Of a stretch of 64,000 nucleotides of DNA, positions 16,958-25,100 are shown in pieces. Position 1 is the first letter of the stretch. Each line of letters opens with the position of its first letter. This stretch comes from Candidatus Avelusimicrobium fimicolum (GTDB taxonomy: Bacteria; Elusimicrobiota; Elusimicrobia; Elusimicrobiales; Elusimicrobiaceae), in NCBI GenBank assembly GCA_900541355.1, contig UQJU01000002.1, forward strand, positions 1-64,000, given 5' to 3'. A model generated the notes under the pieces. The model did no database searches. It saw only the letters and a program-made list of their open reading frames with translations, and was not told the origin of the DNA. The translations under genes were made by a program, and so were the position numbers.

Positions 16958-16963
16958 TAAAAT
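16958..16963 (+). promoter_or_regulatory. Extended -10 for the yebC-ruvC-hflX operon
   Basis: TTTGC-TAAAAT lies 34 nt before the yebC ATG, leaving a leader of about 28 nt that carries the AAGGAG ribosome site. Confidence 0.55.
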
Positions 16964-16997
16964 AGAAGTATCTAAATTTGCAGTAAGGAGCGCACCT

Positions 16998-17759
16998 ATG
17001 GGTGGACATTCGCATTGGGCCGGCATTAAACATAAAAAGGCCCTCGTTGATGCCAAAAAAGGCAAAGTATTTACTAAAATTTTAAGAGAAATCACCATCG
17101 CCGCAAAAATGAGCGGCGGTAACCCGGACCAAAACCCCCGCTTGCGTAAAGCCGTGGACGACGCCCGCGCCGCCAATATGCCGTTTGATAACGTCAAACG
17201 CGCTATTATGAAAGGTACAGGCCAGTTGCCCGGTGTTTCATATGAAGAAATCACTTATGAAGGCTACGGCCCCGGTTCCGTGGCCGTCATTGTGGAATGC
17301 ACCACGGACAATAAAAACCGCACTTTCTCGGAAATCCGCAAAATCTTTACCAGCCACGGCGGCAATACCGGCACCGCGGGGTGCGTATCCTATATGTTCA
17401 AAAGCAAAGGGATGATTGTCGTTAAAAAGGAAGATATTTCCGAAGATGATTTGATGAATTTGGCCTTGGAAGCCGGCGCGGAAGACGTCCGCACGGCAGG
17501 TGATGTGTATGAAGTTATCACCAACCCGGATATGAACGAATTGGAAGCCGTCAAAAAGGCCATTGAAGCCAAGGGCATTACGCCCGAATCGGCTGATTTG
17601 ACAATGATTCCCGATACGGAAGTTTCCATTACTGACGAACATACGGCTGAGACCTTGATGAATATGCTGGAAGCGTTGGACGATCACGACGACACCAAAA
17701 ACGTCTATGATAACTCCAACATTGACGAAGCCGTTATGGCTAAGTTGGAAGCCAAATAA
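16998..17759 (+). CDS. yebC: YebC/PmpR family protein
   Basis: 253 residues, typical length. The N-terminal GGHSHWAGIKHKKALVDAKK region and the SGGNPDQNPRLRKAV stretch (about 35-50) are family hallmarks. Members act as DNA-binding regulators. Recent work on the family also assigns some a role in ribosome rescue at poly-proline stalls, so the exact job here is open. It is the first gene of an operon with ruvC and hflX. The neighbourhood yebC-ruvC is common in bacteria. The SD AAGGAG lies 7 nt from the ATG. Confidence 0.97.
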   Translation: MGGHSHWAGIKHKKALVDAKKGKVFTKILREITIAAKMSGGNPDQNPRLRKAVDDARAANMPFDNVKRAIMKGTGQLPGVSYEEITYEGYGPGSVAVIVECTTDNKNRTFSEIRKIFTSHGGNTGTAGCVSYMFKSKGMIVVKKEDISEDDLMNLALEAGAEDVRTAGDVYEVITNPDMNELEAVKKAIEAKGITPESADLTMIPDTEVSITDEHTAETLMNMLEALDDHDDTKNVYDNSNIDEAVMAKLEAK

Positions 17760-17767
17760 GAGGCCTC

Positions 17768-18337
17768 TTGCAAGAGCATACAACCACAGTTTTAGGTATA
17801 GACCCTGGTTTAGACAGAACGGGATGGGCAATCCTCACACGGAACGCCCGTTCCGTTTTGTCTTTACGCGCCTGCGGGCTTATCCACACCGGGGCCGACC
17901 AAGAACTGCCCAAACGTCTTTCCTATATTTTTGACGAACTGACTAAAATTTTGCAAACCTATACGCCCGACCAGGTAGCAATGGAACAAAACTTCTTTTT
18001 AAAACGCGCTACCACTATGGCCAATACGGTTATGACGCGCGGAGTGATTATCCTCGCGTGCGAACAGGCCCAAAAACCGATTACCTTTTATCCGCCAAAA
18101 CGCGTAAAACTAATGATTTGCGGTACCGGCACCGCAGACAAGAAACAAGTCCAGCGTATGGTACAACTGACACTTAATTTGGATAAAGCTCCCTCGCCCG
18201 ATGACACCGCTGATGCGGTGGCGATTGGAATATGCCACTTAAAAACAGCACCGCTCAACAATATGATTAACATCAAGGCGGCCTTTTTAGCCAAATTAAA
18301 AGCCGCCAAAGAAGCCCAAATTTCTAAAAAGCGCTAG
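17768..18337 (+). CDS. ruvC: Crossover junction endodeoxyribonuclease RuvC
   Basis: 189 residues. It cuts Holliday junctions symmetrically within the RuvABC resolvasome. The four catalytic acidic residues are visible: Asp in LGIDPGLDRTG (about residue 12), Glu in VAMEQNFF, and the two Asp of PDDTADA. The start is a TTG codon 8 nt after the yebC stop, with AAGAGG just in front. A non-ATG start is unusual, but no in-frame ATG precedes the conserved first strand. ruvA and ruvB are not in the window. Confidence 0.96.
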   Translation: MQEHTTTVLGIDPGLDRTGWAILTRNARSVLSLRACGLIHTGADQELPKRLSYIFDELTKILQTYTPDQVAMEQNFFLKRATTMANTVMTRGVIILACEQAQKPITFYPPKRVKLMICGTGTADKKQVQRMVQLTLNLDKAPSPDDTADAVAIGICHLKTAPLNNMINIKAAFLAKLKAAKEAQISKKR

Positions 18338-18340
18338 TTT

Positions 18341-19585
18341 ATGGAAAACGTCATTTTGGCGGGTGTAACCCTCAAAACCACCCCATACGATACATCTTCG
18401 CTGGAAGAATTAAAACGTCTTGCCCACACGGCAGGCGGTACGGTTGTGCATACCTTTCAAATCCGCGTACAGGCCTTTAACTCGGCCACGCTTATCGGCA
18501 GCGGCAAAATGGAAGAAATCGCCGAAACAGTGCGACTGACAAATGCCCAAACGGTTATTTTTGATGACGAAATTTCCCCCGCCCAACAAAAAAATTTGGA
18601 AGAAATTATCCCCGCCAAAGTTATTGACCGGACCCGGTTAATTTTAGATATTTTCGCCCAACGCGCACGCACGCAAGAGGGCAAGTTGCAGGTAGAACTG
18701 GCGCAATTAAAATATTTGCTTCCGCGTTTAGGAGGGCAAGGCACCGCACTAATGCAACAAAAAGGCGGTATCGGCCTGCGCGGACCGGGGGAAACCAAAC
18801 TGGAATATGACAAACGCCGGCTGCGCCTGCGTATCAGCAAATTGGAAAAGGAAATTGAACAAGTAAAAAAAGAGCGCGGCTTACGGCGGGAACGCCGCAC
18901 ACAAATTCCTTTGCCGCAAATTGCCATTGTGGGTTATACCAATGCGGGAAAAAGCACCCTTTTAAATGTGCTGACGCGTCAAAACGCGGTTTATGCGGAT
19001 GACAAACTTTTTGCCACATTGGACCCGACCACCCGCCGCGTGCATATGCCGGCCAGCGGAGAAATGCTGTTTACGGATACCGTGGGATTTATTCAAAAAT
19101 TGCCACACAGTTTAGTAAGTTCCTTCCGCGCGACTTTGGAAGAAACCTCGTTTGCGGATGTGATTTTACACGTCCACGATGCGTCGTCCCCCCACCGCAA
19201 CGCTCAGGCAGAAACCGTGCGCCAAATTATTACCGATTTGGGCGCGCAGACGATTCCGGTTATTGATGTTTTTAATAAAATTGACTTACTTTCCCCTGCA
19301 CGGCTGGCCCTGTTGCAAGCGCAGAACCCGCAAGGTTCGTTTATCAGCGCAGGAAACAAACTGGGCCTTACGGAACTATTGGAACAAGTAGAAGAAAATG
19401 TGGCACGCCGCTGGAAACTGCGCCGCCTTACATTGGAGCCAAAGGCGCGCGGGCTTATCGGTTTTATCTACGGCAAAGCCCTGGTCAATGGGCAAAAAGA
19501 ATTGCCGTCCGGTGCTTTGGAATTAACCCTTATGGCCACAGACGGCAACTACCACAGTATTCTAAAAAAACTCACTTCTTTTTAG
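18341..19585 (+). CDS. hflX: Ribosome-associated GTPase HflX
   Basis: 414 residues. The N-terminal HflX domain ends in the glycine-rich [21 protein letters not shown] region (about 130-150). A coiled stretch follows, then the G domain with G1 GYTNAGKST (about 200-208), G3 DTVGF and G4 NKID. HflX splits stalled 70S ribosomes. It starts 3 nt after ruvC. Its 3' end overlaps the convergent serine protease gene by 14 nt, so no terminator separates the two. Confidence 0.97.
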   Translation: MENVILAGVTLKTTPYDTSSLEELKRLAHTAGGTVVHTFQIRVQAFNSATLIGSGKMEEIAETVRLTNAQTVIFDDEISPAQQKNLEEIIPAKVIDRTRLILDIFAQRARTQEGKLQVELAQLKYLLPRLGGQGTALMQQKGGIGLRGPGETKLEYDKRRLRLRISKLEKEIEQVKKERGLRRERRTQIPLPQIAIVGYTNAGKSTLLNVLTRQNAVYADDKLFATLDPTTRRVHMPASGEMLFTDTVGFIQKLPHSLVSSFRATLEETSFADVILHVHDASSPHRNAQAETVRQIITDLGAQTIPVIDVFNKIDLLSPARLALLQAQNPQGSFISAGNKLGLTELLEQVEENVARRWKLRRLTLEPKARGLIGFIYGKALVNGQKELPSGALELTLMATDGNYHSILKKLTSF

Positions 19586-20723
19586 CACTTTTGGGGGCTG
19601 TCTTTTTGACGACCTTTTTTATCTGCCCGTAACTTTCCAACGGTTGCACATTGGGGGTGTCGCGGTATTCGGTTAGTACCCGCCGGATAAAGCCCAAAGT
19701 AGTGTTTTCGCTAAATCCGTTGAATAAAAATATTTCACTCCCGTACAAGGCATAGCGTTTGCGGGCCGCTTCGGGCAGTTGGTTTAACGATTTGGCAGAC
19801 ACAATTCCCACCAAGCCGGAGGCGCGCTTTTTCCCGCCGTTATACACGGGCAAAAATACCCCGCCGCCGGAATTGCCTTTTTCCACTCCAAACCCCGCCG
19901 AAAGCCACGGGGCGGCATTATCACCAAAGTATAAGATTTGTCTGGGAGAAGAAAGCATTTCAAATGCACCGCGTGTCCAGCGCGGCACTAAAATATTACT
20001 TAACAAAAATTTTTCGTCCTTATCGCTGTATGTAAGCAACGGCGCCAAACGCGGAGCCATTGCTCCGTCCCATTGTCTTTTGAGTAAAGGCGCGGCTTCG
20101 GCGGCGGCGCGGTATTCGTCCGCATCCTGTTCCAACGCCTGCGCTTGCTCGGTCAGTTGGCGGGCAATTTGCGCTTGCCCGTCTGCCGCATATTGGCGGC
20201 TCTGCTCATACAGCCGGGCGGACTCTTTTAAAGCCTCATCCGTCTTTTTTTCCCAAAAGCCCCTATCCAATGTGAGAAGGAAATCCTTTTCCTTGACTTT
20301 TCCGTAAGCATCGTAATATTCATAGCGCGCTTGGCGGGCATTAAAATAAATAAGTGCCATATCCCACGCAGGCAGTTCCCCGCGCCTGGGCTGCACACCG
20401 GGCGGAAGCGTGTATTCGTCTTGGTATTCCTCGGGAAGGAAAACATTTTTTTGCGAAAGCACCGCCGCCGCACGCGCCGGGCCGACAGCCAGCCACATAC
20501 GCATTTGGCACGAGTAATTTTTACACGGGCTTACACAATGCGCCGCCGTCAAAAACCAATTTTTATGAAACCGTACCGCCTGGCAAGACACGGTTTGCGT
20601 TTTGCCCCGCACGGTAAAAGTTAATTCATATTCCTTTTGGGCATAGTCAAAGGCATCCTGCGCACTCGCATAACCGGCCCCCAAAAGAAAGAGCGATAAA
20701 AGATAAAAACGGAGTTGTTTCAT
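19572..20723 (-). CDS. Secreted trypsin-like serine protease (S1)
   Basis: 383 residues with a signal peptide (about 1-21). The catalytic triad is readable: His62 in TAAHC, Asp121 in AWDMALIYF and Ser285 in GNSGGG. A helical insert rich in Ala, Gln and Glu (about 160-215) sits between the Asp and Ser strands and probably forms a coiled hairpin. The C-terminus is Lys-rich. Cys pairs near the His suggest a disulphide. There is no SD. TATACT ends 6 nt before the ATG, suggesting a leaderless message. The substrate is unknown, and no PDZ domain is present. Confidence 0.9.
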   Translation of the reverse strand: MKQLRFYLLSLFLLGAGYASAQDAFDYAQKEYELTFTVRGKTQTVSCQAVRFHKNWFLTAAHCVSPCKNYSCQMRMWLAVGPARAAAVLSQKNVFLPEEYQDEYTLPPGVQPRRGELPAWDMALIYFNARQARYEYYDAYGKVKEKDFLLTLDRGFWEKKTDEALKESARLYEQSRQYAADGQAQIARQLTEQAQALEQDADEYRAAAEAAPLLKRQWDGAMAPRLAPLLTYSDKDEKFLLSNILVPRWTRGAFEMLSSPRQILYFGDNAAPWLSAGFGVEKGNSGGGVFLPVYNGGKKRASGLVGIVSAKSLNQLPEAARKRYALYGSEIFLFNGFSENTTLGFIRRVLTEYRDTPNVQPLESYGQIKKVVKKTAPKSAKKK

Positions 20724-20729
20724 ATTGTT

Positions 20730-20735
20730 AGTATA
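20730..20735 (-). promoter_or_regulatory. -10 hexamer for leaderless S1 protease gene
   Basis: Minus-strand TATACT ends 6 nt upstream of the ATG at 20723. The intervening AACAAT has no ribosome site. Confidence 0.55.
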
Positions 20736-20789
20736 TATAAAAAACCTTTAAAATACCAATGAAACCACAAATAAATGCCCTAAATTTAA

Positions 20790-20795
20790 TATAAT
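20790..20795 (+). promoter_or_regulatory. -10 hexamer for leaderless plsY
   Basis: TATAAT ends 7 nt before the ATG at 20803. The upstream ATG at 20794 overlaps the hexamer and would lie before the transcription start, which favours the second ATG. Confidence 0.55.
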
Positions 20796-20802
20796 GAGAT
20801 AT

Positions 20803-21432
20803 ATGATTACTACAATTACTATCCTCGTTTTGTTTAGTTACTTACTCGGGTCCGTCCCGACCGGCTACATGATTGCCAAACACGTTATGGGTATTGATAT
20901 CCGTCAACACGGCTCCGGCAACCCCGGCGCGGCAAATGTGTACCGTACGGTGGGCAAATGGGCCGGCATCAGCACCTTTTTAATTGACGGCTTAAAAGGC
21001 TTTATCCCGGTGTGTCTGGCGCGCCATTTCTGCCCGGACAATTACTGGGTGGCTATTGCTTGCGGGGTAATTGCCATTTTGGGCCATATGTGGACGATTT
21101 ATTTAAAATTCCGCGGCGGAAAAGGGGTAGCCACCTCGGCGGGCGTATTTGCCGCCCTACTGCCTATTCCTACCGCAATTGCGTTTGCCTCGTTTGTGGT
21201 GTGCGTAGCGCTGTGGGGCCGCATTTCCATTGGTTCTATTTGCGCCTGCGTGGTTTTGCCTGTATGCAGTTTTCTTATCGGCAATCATCCGCTGTCCGTT
21301 AATTTAATGGTAACGGCCGTCAGTGCGTTAGTTATTTATAAGCACGTTCCCAACATCAAGCGTCTGCTCCAACAAAAGGAATTAAAATTTGAAGACGGCG
21401 CCAAAAAGAGAAAAGAAAATGAACATAAATAA
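20803..21432 (+). CDS. plsY: Acyl-phosphate glycerol-3-phosphate acyltransferase PlsY
   Basis: 209 residues from the chosen ATG. An in-frame ATG at 20794 is also possible but overlaps the -10 box. It makes lysophosphatidic acid from acyl-phosphate in the inner membrane, the first step of phospholipid synthesis. Motifs: LGSVPTGYMIAK near the N-terminus, GSGNPGAANVYRT, and GGKGVATSAGV. There are five or more membrane helices. It overlaps gpsA, which supplies its glycerol-3-phosphate substrate, by 14 nt. No plsX is seen here. Confidence 0.96.
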   Translation: MITTITILVLFSYLLGSVPTGYMIAKHVMGIDIRQHGSGNPGAANVYRTVGKWAGISTFLIDGLKGFIPVCLARHFCPDNYWVAIACGVIAILGHMWTIYLKFRGGKGVATSAGVFAALLPIPTAIAFASFVVCVALWGRISIGSICACVVLPVCSFLIGNHPLSVNLMVTAVSALVIYKHVPNIKRLLQQKELKFEDGAKKRKENEHK

Positions 21433-22423
21433 AATTACCGTTTTCGGCGCAGGTATTTGGGGCAGTGTAATTGCCCAACACCTCGCGCGCAAAGGGTACA
21501 ATGTCAGCCTGTGGGAATACAACGAACAGTTGTTAAATGTTCTTAAAACAATGGGCAGACACCCCAATATCCCGAACTTTAAAATTCACGACAATATCCG
21601 CTTAACCGGCAACGTGGCCGAAGCGGTCAAAGATACGGATTTAATCATTTTTGTCATTTCGTCCAAGGCTATCCGCGATTTCTGCCGCGAACAGTTAAAG
21701 CCTCTTTTAAATGGGCGTGTCGTACCTGTGGTAAGCGCGTCCAAGGGGATTGAGGACAAGTCTTTTAAAACAATTTGCGAACTGATTGAAGAAGAATTAC
21801 CGCAATTAAAGGATAAAGCATTAGCCTTTTCCGGCCCGAGTTTTGCGCTGGAAGTGGCGCAAGATGTGCCGACCAAAATTATGCTTGCTGGCAAAGACCC
21901 TGCCTTGGTGGACGAAATCCGCGACATAATGAGCGGGGACCCGATTATTGTAGTGCCGTCCTCCGACAGGCGCGGAGTAGAATACGGCGGCGGTATTAAA
22001 AATGTATTGGCTATCGGCTGCGGTGTCATTGACGGCATTGGCGACGGAGCCAACGCAAAGGCCGCCCTCATCACGCAAGCCTTGCAGGAAATGAACGATA
22101 TTATTGTCAGTCAAGGCGGGCAGTCCAATACCGTGTACAGTTTGGCAGGTTTTGGAGATGCCATTTTGACAGGTATGTCTGCTATTTCCCGCAACCGCCG
22201 TTTGGGCGAAAAACTAGGCTCCGGTCTCTCTTTGGAAGAAGCCAAAAAGGAAGTGGGAACCATTGCCGAAGGTGTAAATTCCGTGCAAAGCGTTTACGAC
22301 ATTGCACGCAAAAACAATTTAAAAACCCCTATCGTAGATGCTATTTGGAAAATTGTCTGCGAGGGTAAAAAACCGTGGGTGCTGTTGCACGCTATGGGCT
22401 TTACCAACCGGGGAAACAAATAA
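21419..22423 (+). CDS. gpsA: NAD(P)-dependent glycerol-3-phosphate dehydrogenase GpsA
   Basis: 334 residues from the ATG at 21419, which puts the dinucleotide-binding motif VFGAGIWGSVIA at residues 7-18 as expected. An in-frame ATG 30 nt upstream only adds a basic stretch inside plsY. It reduces dihydroxyacetone phosphate to glycerol-3-phosphate for PlsY. Motifs: SASKGIE, LSGPSFA-like (AFSGPSFALEV), and the catalytic lysine region GGGIKNVLAIGCG. The C-terminal part matches the family. Confidence 0.97.
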   Translation: MNINKITVFGAGIWGSVIAQHLARKGYNVSLWEYNEQLLNVLKTMGRHPNIPNFKIHDNIRLTGNVAEAVKDTDLIIFVISSKAIRDFCREQLKPLLNGRVVPVVSASKGIEDKSFKTICELIEEELPQLKDKALAFSGPSFALEVAQDVPTKIMLAGKDPALVDEIRDIMSGDPIIVVPSSDRRGVEYGGGIKNVLAIGCGVIDGIGDGANAKAALITQALQEMNDIIVSQGGQSNTVYSLAGFGDAILTGMSAISRNRRLGEKLGSGLSLEEAKKEVGTIAEGVNSVQSVYDIARKNNLKTPIVDAIWKIVCEGKKPWVLLHAMGFTNRGNK

Positions 22424-22472
22424 TTTTACCGCTTGGGCTGTTAAAAAGCCCGGCACAAGACAGGATTGCAAT

Positions 22473-22736
22473 ATGAATAAGGACGACGTAATAAGACATC
22501 TTACCCGGCACGTTTTGGATAAAAAGCAAGCCAAAATGTCCGTAGATAAAGTATTTGAAATTATCAAGCACGGCTTAAAGCGCGACGGCAAAGTGGTTAT
22601 CAGCAATTTTGGCTCCTTCCACTTAAAAACAGCCCGCCCTGTTACACGCCGCAACCCCAAAACAGGCGACAAAGTGCAAGTACCCGCCAAGGAAAAAGTG
22701 CGCTTTAAACCCTCCGAAAACATTTTAAAGAAATAG
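22473..22736 (+). CDS. HU/IHF-family DNA-binding protein
   Basis: 87 residues from the ATG at 22473. The longer reading frame upstream overlaps gpsA and has no homologous sequence. Two N-terminal helices are followed by the DNA-binding beta arm with the family signature ISNFGSFHLKTARPVTRRNP, including the apical RRNPKTG. It bends DNA and compacts the chromosome. It follows gpsA after 49 nt and is closed by a strong terminator at 22752-22785. Confidence 0.95.
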   Translation: MNKDDVIRHLTRHVLDKKQAKMSVDKVFEIIKHGLKRDGKVVISNFGSFHLKTARPVTRRNPKTGDKVQVPAKEKVRFKPSENILKK

Positions 22737-22751
22737 TTTTCCTAATATGAA

Positions 22752-22785
22752 AAGCCCCCGGTTTTATAGCCGGGGGCTTTTTTTG
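22752..22785 (+). terminator. Rho-independent terminator after the HU gene
   Basis: AGCCCCCGG and CCGGGGGCT arms around TTTTATAG, followed by seven T. Confidence 0.92.
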
Positions 22786-22850
22786 TGTCTAGAAAACCAC
22801 CGGCTAGGCCGGTGGTTCAGTAAGGTTCTACCGTTCCGCAAGACAAAAAA

Positions 22851-22904
22851 ACTCCTTTTGTATAATAAATTGCCTGTGCTAGCAGGCAATTTAACAAAAG
22901 GAGG
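22851..22904 (+). promoter_or_regulatory. Long hairpin covering the tnpA ribosome site
   Basis: Inner arms TAAATTGCCTG (22866-22876) and CAGGCAATTTA (22883-22893) are extended by outer arms ACTCCTTTTGT (22851-22861) and ACAAAAGGAG (22894-22903). The right arm includes the AAGGAGG ribosome site of tnpA. Any transcript that enters from upstream would bury the site, a control known for IS200. A TATAAT at 22861-22866 lies inside the stem. A transcript from there would lose the outer arm. Confidence 0.7.
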
Positions 22905-22912
22905 TCATTGTT

Positions 22913-23374
22913 ATGTCCAATGACTTAAATAAGTTATCACATACAACGTGGAACTGCAAGTATCATATTGTATTTGCGCCAAAATATCGTCGGCAAGTAT
23001 TTTACCGTGAAAAGAGGGTGGAGATAGGGAAAATACTACGCAAATTATGCGAATGGAAAGGGGTAGAGATAGTAGAGGCGGAAGTATGCCCTGATCATAT
23101 CCATATGCTATTATCAATACCCCCGAAATACAGCGTAGGGAGTGTAATGAGGTACATAAAGGGGAAGAGTAGTTTATTAATATATGAGCGATGGAAGAAT
23201 ATGCAGTATAAGTATAAGAATCGGGAGTTTTGGTGCCGAGGGTATTATGTAGATACGGTAGGGAAGAACAAGGTAAAGATAGCAGAATATATAAAAAATC
23301 AATTACGAGAGGACCAATTAGGAGCGCAACTGCCATTTGATAAGAGCCCGTGGGAAGGGAATAAGCGGAAGTGA
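22913..23374 (+). CDS. tnpA: IS200-like Y1 (HUH) transposase TnpA
   Basis: 153 residues, typical for IS200. The metal-binding HUH motif is His62-Ile-His64 in CPDHIHMLL. The catalytic tyrosine is Tyr126 in IAEYIKNQ. The REFWCRGYYVDTVG segment is also conserved. It cleaves and rejoins single-stranded DNA at the element ends. The frame is intact, so the element may be active. The strong SD is held in a long hairpin. Confidence 0.96.
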   Translation: MSNDLNKLSHTTWNCKYHIVFAPKYRRQVFYREKRVEIGKILRKLCEWKGVEIVEAEVCPDHIHMLLSIPPKYSVGSVMRYIKGKSSLLIYERWKNMQYKYKNREFWCRGYYVDTVGKNKVKIAEYIKNQLREDQLGAQLPFDKSPWEGNKRK

Positions 23375-23490
23375 ACGCGAGCGACAGGATGTTGAGACGC
23401 GTTACACGCGTGGCTAGTAAGGAGGGGCAGGGCCCCTATGTGAAAAACCCCCGGCTTTGCCGGGGGATTGTTATTTTGTAACCAAATCCA

Positions 23491-23940
23491 CTATCTTTGG
23501 GTTCCGCCCAACAGCAACATTAAAATAGTCCAAATAGTGCCACAGCAAACGCCCCAAGTCCACAAAATCCGCGCAACTACCGTCGGCCAGGTATAAGGAG
23601 ACATCATCCACGGATAAACAAACGCGGCTACTCCTATCAGGCCCACGCACGCCGCCAGCACACAACCGGCCACCTCAGCCGCCTGAACGGGCAAGGCCCG
23701 CAAAATGGGCACGGGTAAGAAGAAACATATAAACCAAACTAGCCATACGCCTATGGCGGCGGGAATAAAAAGCCACAAGGACATTTGCCCGGCCAGCATA
23801 CTGCTCCAAAGCCAAAAGTACAAACGCCCGGGGAGTTTTAACAGGAAAAGCCCCCACCGCCAGCAAATCCAAACTAAAATTACCCAACTGACTAGGCCGA
23901 TAAGGATTTGCACCCATTTTTTTTGAAGGAATTTTTGCAT
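23491..23940 (-). CDS. Small membrane protein of unknown function
   Basis: 149 residues, very hydrophobic and rich in Trp. Four membrane helices are likely (about 10-30, 50-75, 78-110 and 118-145). I do not recognise the family, and no charged catalytic motif is visible. It is the last gene of the minus-strand operon that begins with ileS, 31 nt after the preceding periplasmic protein. The IS200 element lies just beyond its 3' end. Confidence 0.65.
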   Translation of the reverse strand: MQKFLQKKWVQILIGLVSWVILVWICWRWGLFLLKLPGRLYFWLWSSMLAGQMSLWLFIPAAIGVWLVWFICFFLPVPILRALPVQAAEVAGCVLAACVGLIGVAAFVYPWMMSPYTWPTVVARILWTWGVCCGTIWTILMLLLGGTQR

Positions 23941-23971
23941 AATTTAAAGGGTACCTTATGGCCCTGACAAT

Positions 23972-24694
23972 TTATAAAACTTGTTTGAGTTCTACGGGCA
24001 AGTTCCGTTTGGCTACGCGCACTACGCTGTGCGTATTGGTCTTTTTATCCATACCAAAAATGTTCACACGGTACAGTACGACCATTTTGCCGTCTTGCTC
24101 AACAACGTCCTGAATTTCAAACACCTTATCCGGCCAGTTCCCCGCAGATTCTAGCGTAATAATATTATCCTTGGCAAAATTGGCCTGCGGGTATTTGCCG
24201 CGCGCCACGCGTTTAAATGCCTTGTACTCGTCCGCCGTTTTAATGACACGCACCTGCACAGGCACGCTAATCATAGAAATTTTGCTTTCTTCCTCCGGCA
24301 GTTGACGGGGCATTGTAGCATTGGGAACGATATGGTCCGCCGAACCTAAATGAACGGGCGTTTTGGGTGTTTTGGGGGCCGGTTCTTCCTCTTCCTGTTG
24401 GGTTGCTGATGGCAGAAAGGTAATCTTTTCCACCCCTTGCATTTTGATATTGGGCAAATGGCTGGGCACCGTGGAAGCATCCTTGTAATCTTGCGGGGGC
24501 TCATCCTCACCCGGCAGGTCAGCAGGCCCCGTGGGGTCAGCAAGATTAACCAGGAGCAGAGAACTGCTGCCCGACACCTCGGCTACCACAGGCTCCGGCA
24601 TACGGAAGCAATCCCACACGCGCATACACGCCACCCCGGCCAAAAACACCAGTACAAACGCGCACGCCAACCGGATATTGCGCTTATTTTTCAT
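23972..24694 (-). CDS. Membrane-anchored periplasmic protein, unknown
   Basis: 240 residues. One N-terminal membrane helix (about 8-26) is followed by a Pro/Glu-rich linker (about 40-135). A compact C-terminal domain (about 140-240) has alternating strands (VQVRVIKTADEYKAFKRVA and MVVLYRVNIFG). The last part bears only a weak resemblance to PrcB-type domains, and I would not name it on that basis. It overlaps queF by 11 nt. No regulatory signal of its own is visible. Confidence 0.7.
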   Translation of the reverse strand: MKNKRNIRLACAFVLVFLAGVACMRVWDCFRMPEPVVAEVSGSSSLLLVNLADPTGPADLPGEDEPPQDYKDASTVPSHLPNIKMQGVEKITFLPSATQQEEEEPAPKTPKTPVHLGSADHIVPNATMPRQLPEEESKISMISVPVQVRVIKTADEYKAFKRVARGKYPQANFAKDNIITLESAGNWPDKVFEIQDVVEQDGKMVVLYRVNIFGMDKKTNTHSVVRVAKRNLPVELKQVL

Positions 24695-25100
24695 TTGTTT
24701 TCTCGTAATGGGCCGTAATTACAGAGCGCAAGCCGCCGCGGGGCGTAAACACGCCGGTAACAGTGGCTTTTTTGGGGTGGCAGGCTTTTACTACATCATC
24801 CAAAATTTTATTGGCGGTGTTTTCCATAAAAATACCCATATCGCGGTATTCCAACAAATAGTATTTCAGCGATTTGAGTTCCAGGCAAAGTTCATCGGGG
24901 ATATACTCAATCGTAATGATGCCAAAGTCCGGCAAACCCGTCTTGGGGCAGACAGACGTAAATTCCGGCAATTCAATTTTAATATTATAATCGCGTTTGT
25001 ACTGGTTGGGCCAGCATTGGATTTCCGGCAAAACAACATCCGCATTTTTGCGGGCGTGTGCAGTAGTATAACCAAAGTCAATATCGTTTGTATGTGTCAT
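24684..25100 (-). CDS. queF: NADPH-dependent 7-cyano-7-deazaguanine reductase QueF
   Basis: 138 residues, the short unimodular form. It reduces preQ0 to preQ1 for queuosine in tRNA. The catalytic Cys51 lies in TSVCPKTG and Asp58 in LPDFG. The QueF motif LELKSLKYYLLEYRD follows at about 75-90. The other queuosine genes are absent from the window. It overlaps the P-type ATPase gene by 4 nt upstream and the unknown periplasmic protein gene by 11 nt downstream. Confidence 0.96.
   Translation of the reverse strand: MTHTNDIDFGYTTAHARKNADVVLPEIQCWPNQYKRDYNIKIELPEFTSVCPKTGLPDFGIITIEYIPDELCLELKSLKYYLLEYRDMGIFMENTANKILDDVVKACHPKKATVTGVFTPRGGLRSVITAHYEKTNEK

Larger units (their letters stand above)
22790..23470 (+). 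mobile_element. IS200/IS605-family insertion sequence (tnpA only)
   Basis: A single Y1 transposase gene lies between two subterminal hairpins of the same design, as in IS200. The left one at 22795-22817 has arms AACCACCGGC/GCCGGTGGTT with a TAG loop. The right one at 23448-23466 has arms CCCCCGGC/GCCGGGGG with a TTT loop. There are no terminal inverted repeats or target duplication, as expected for single-strand transposition. No tnpB is present. The exact ends cannot be fixed from one copy. The element sits in the gap between the HU terminator and a convergent membrane-protein gene, so it disrupts nothing obvious. The coding part is purine-rich and uses AGA/AGG and GTA codons unlike its neighbours. 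Confidence 0.85.

Noticed and set aside
19572..19585. Frameshift or misassembly at the hflX/protease overlap
   Set aside because: The 14-bp convergent overlap lies beyond the conserved parts of both proteins and both have normal ends.
22795..23466. Short GC palindromes as a possible CRISPR or attenuator
   Set aside because: There are only two hairpins, they flank one IS200 transposase gene and match that family's ends. No repeat-spacer series exists anywhere in the window.
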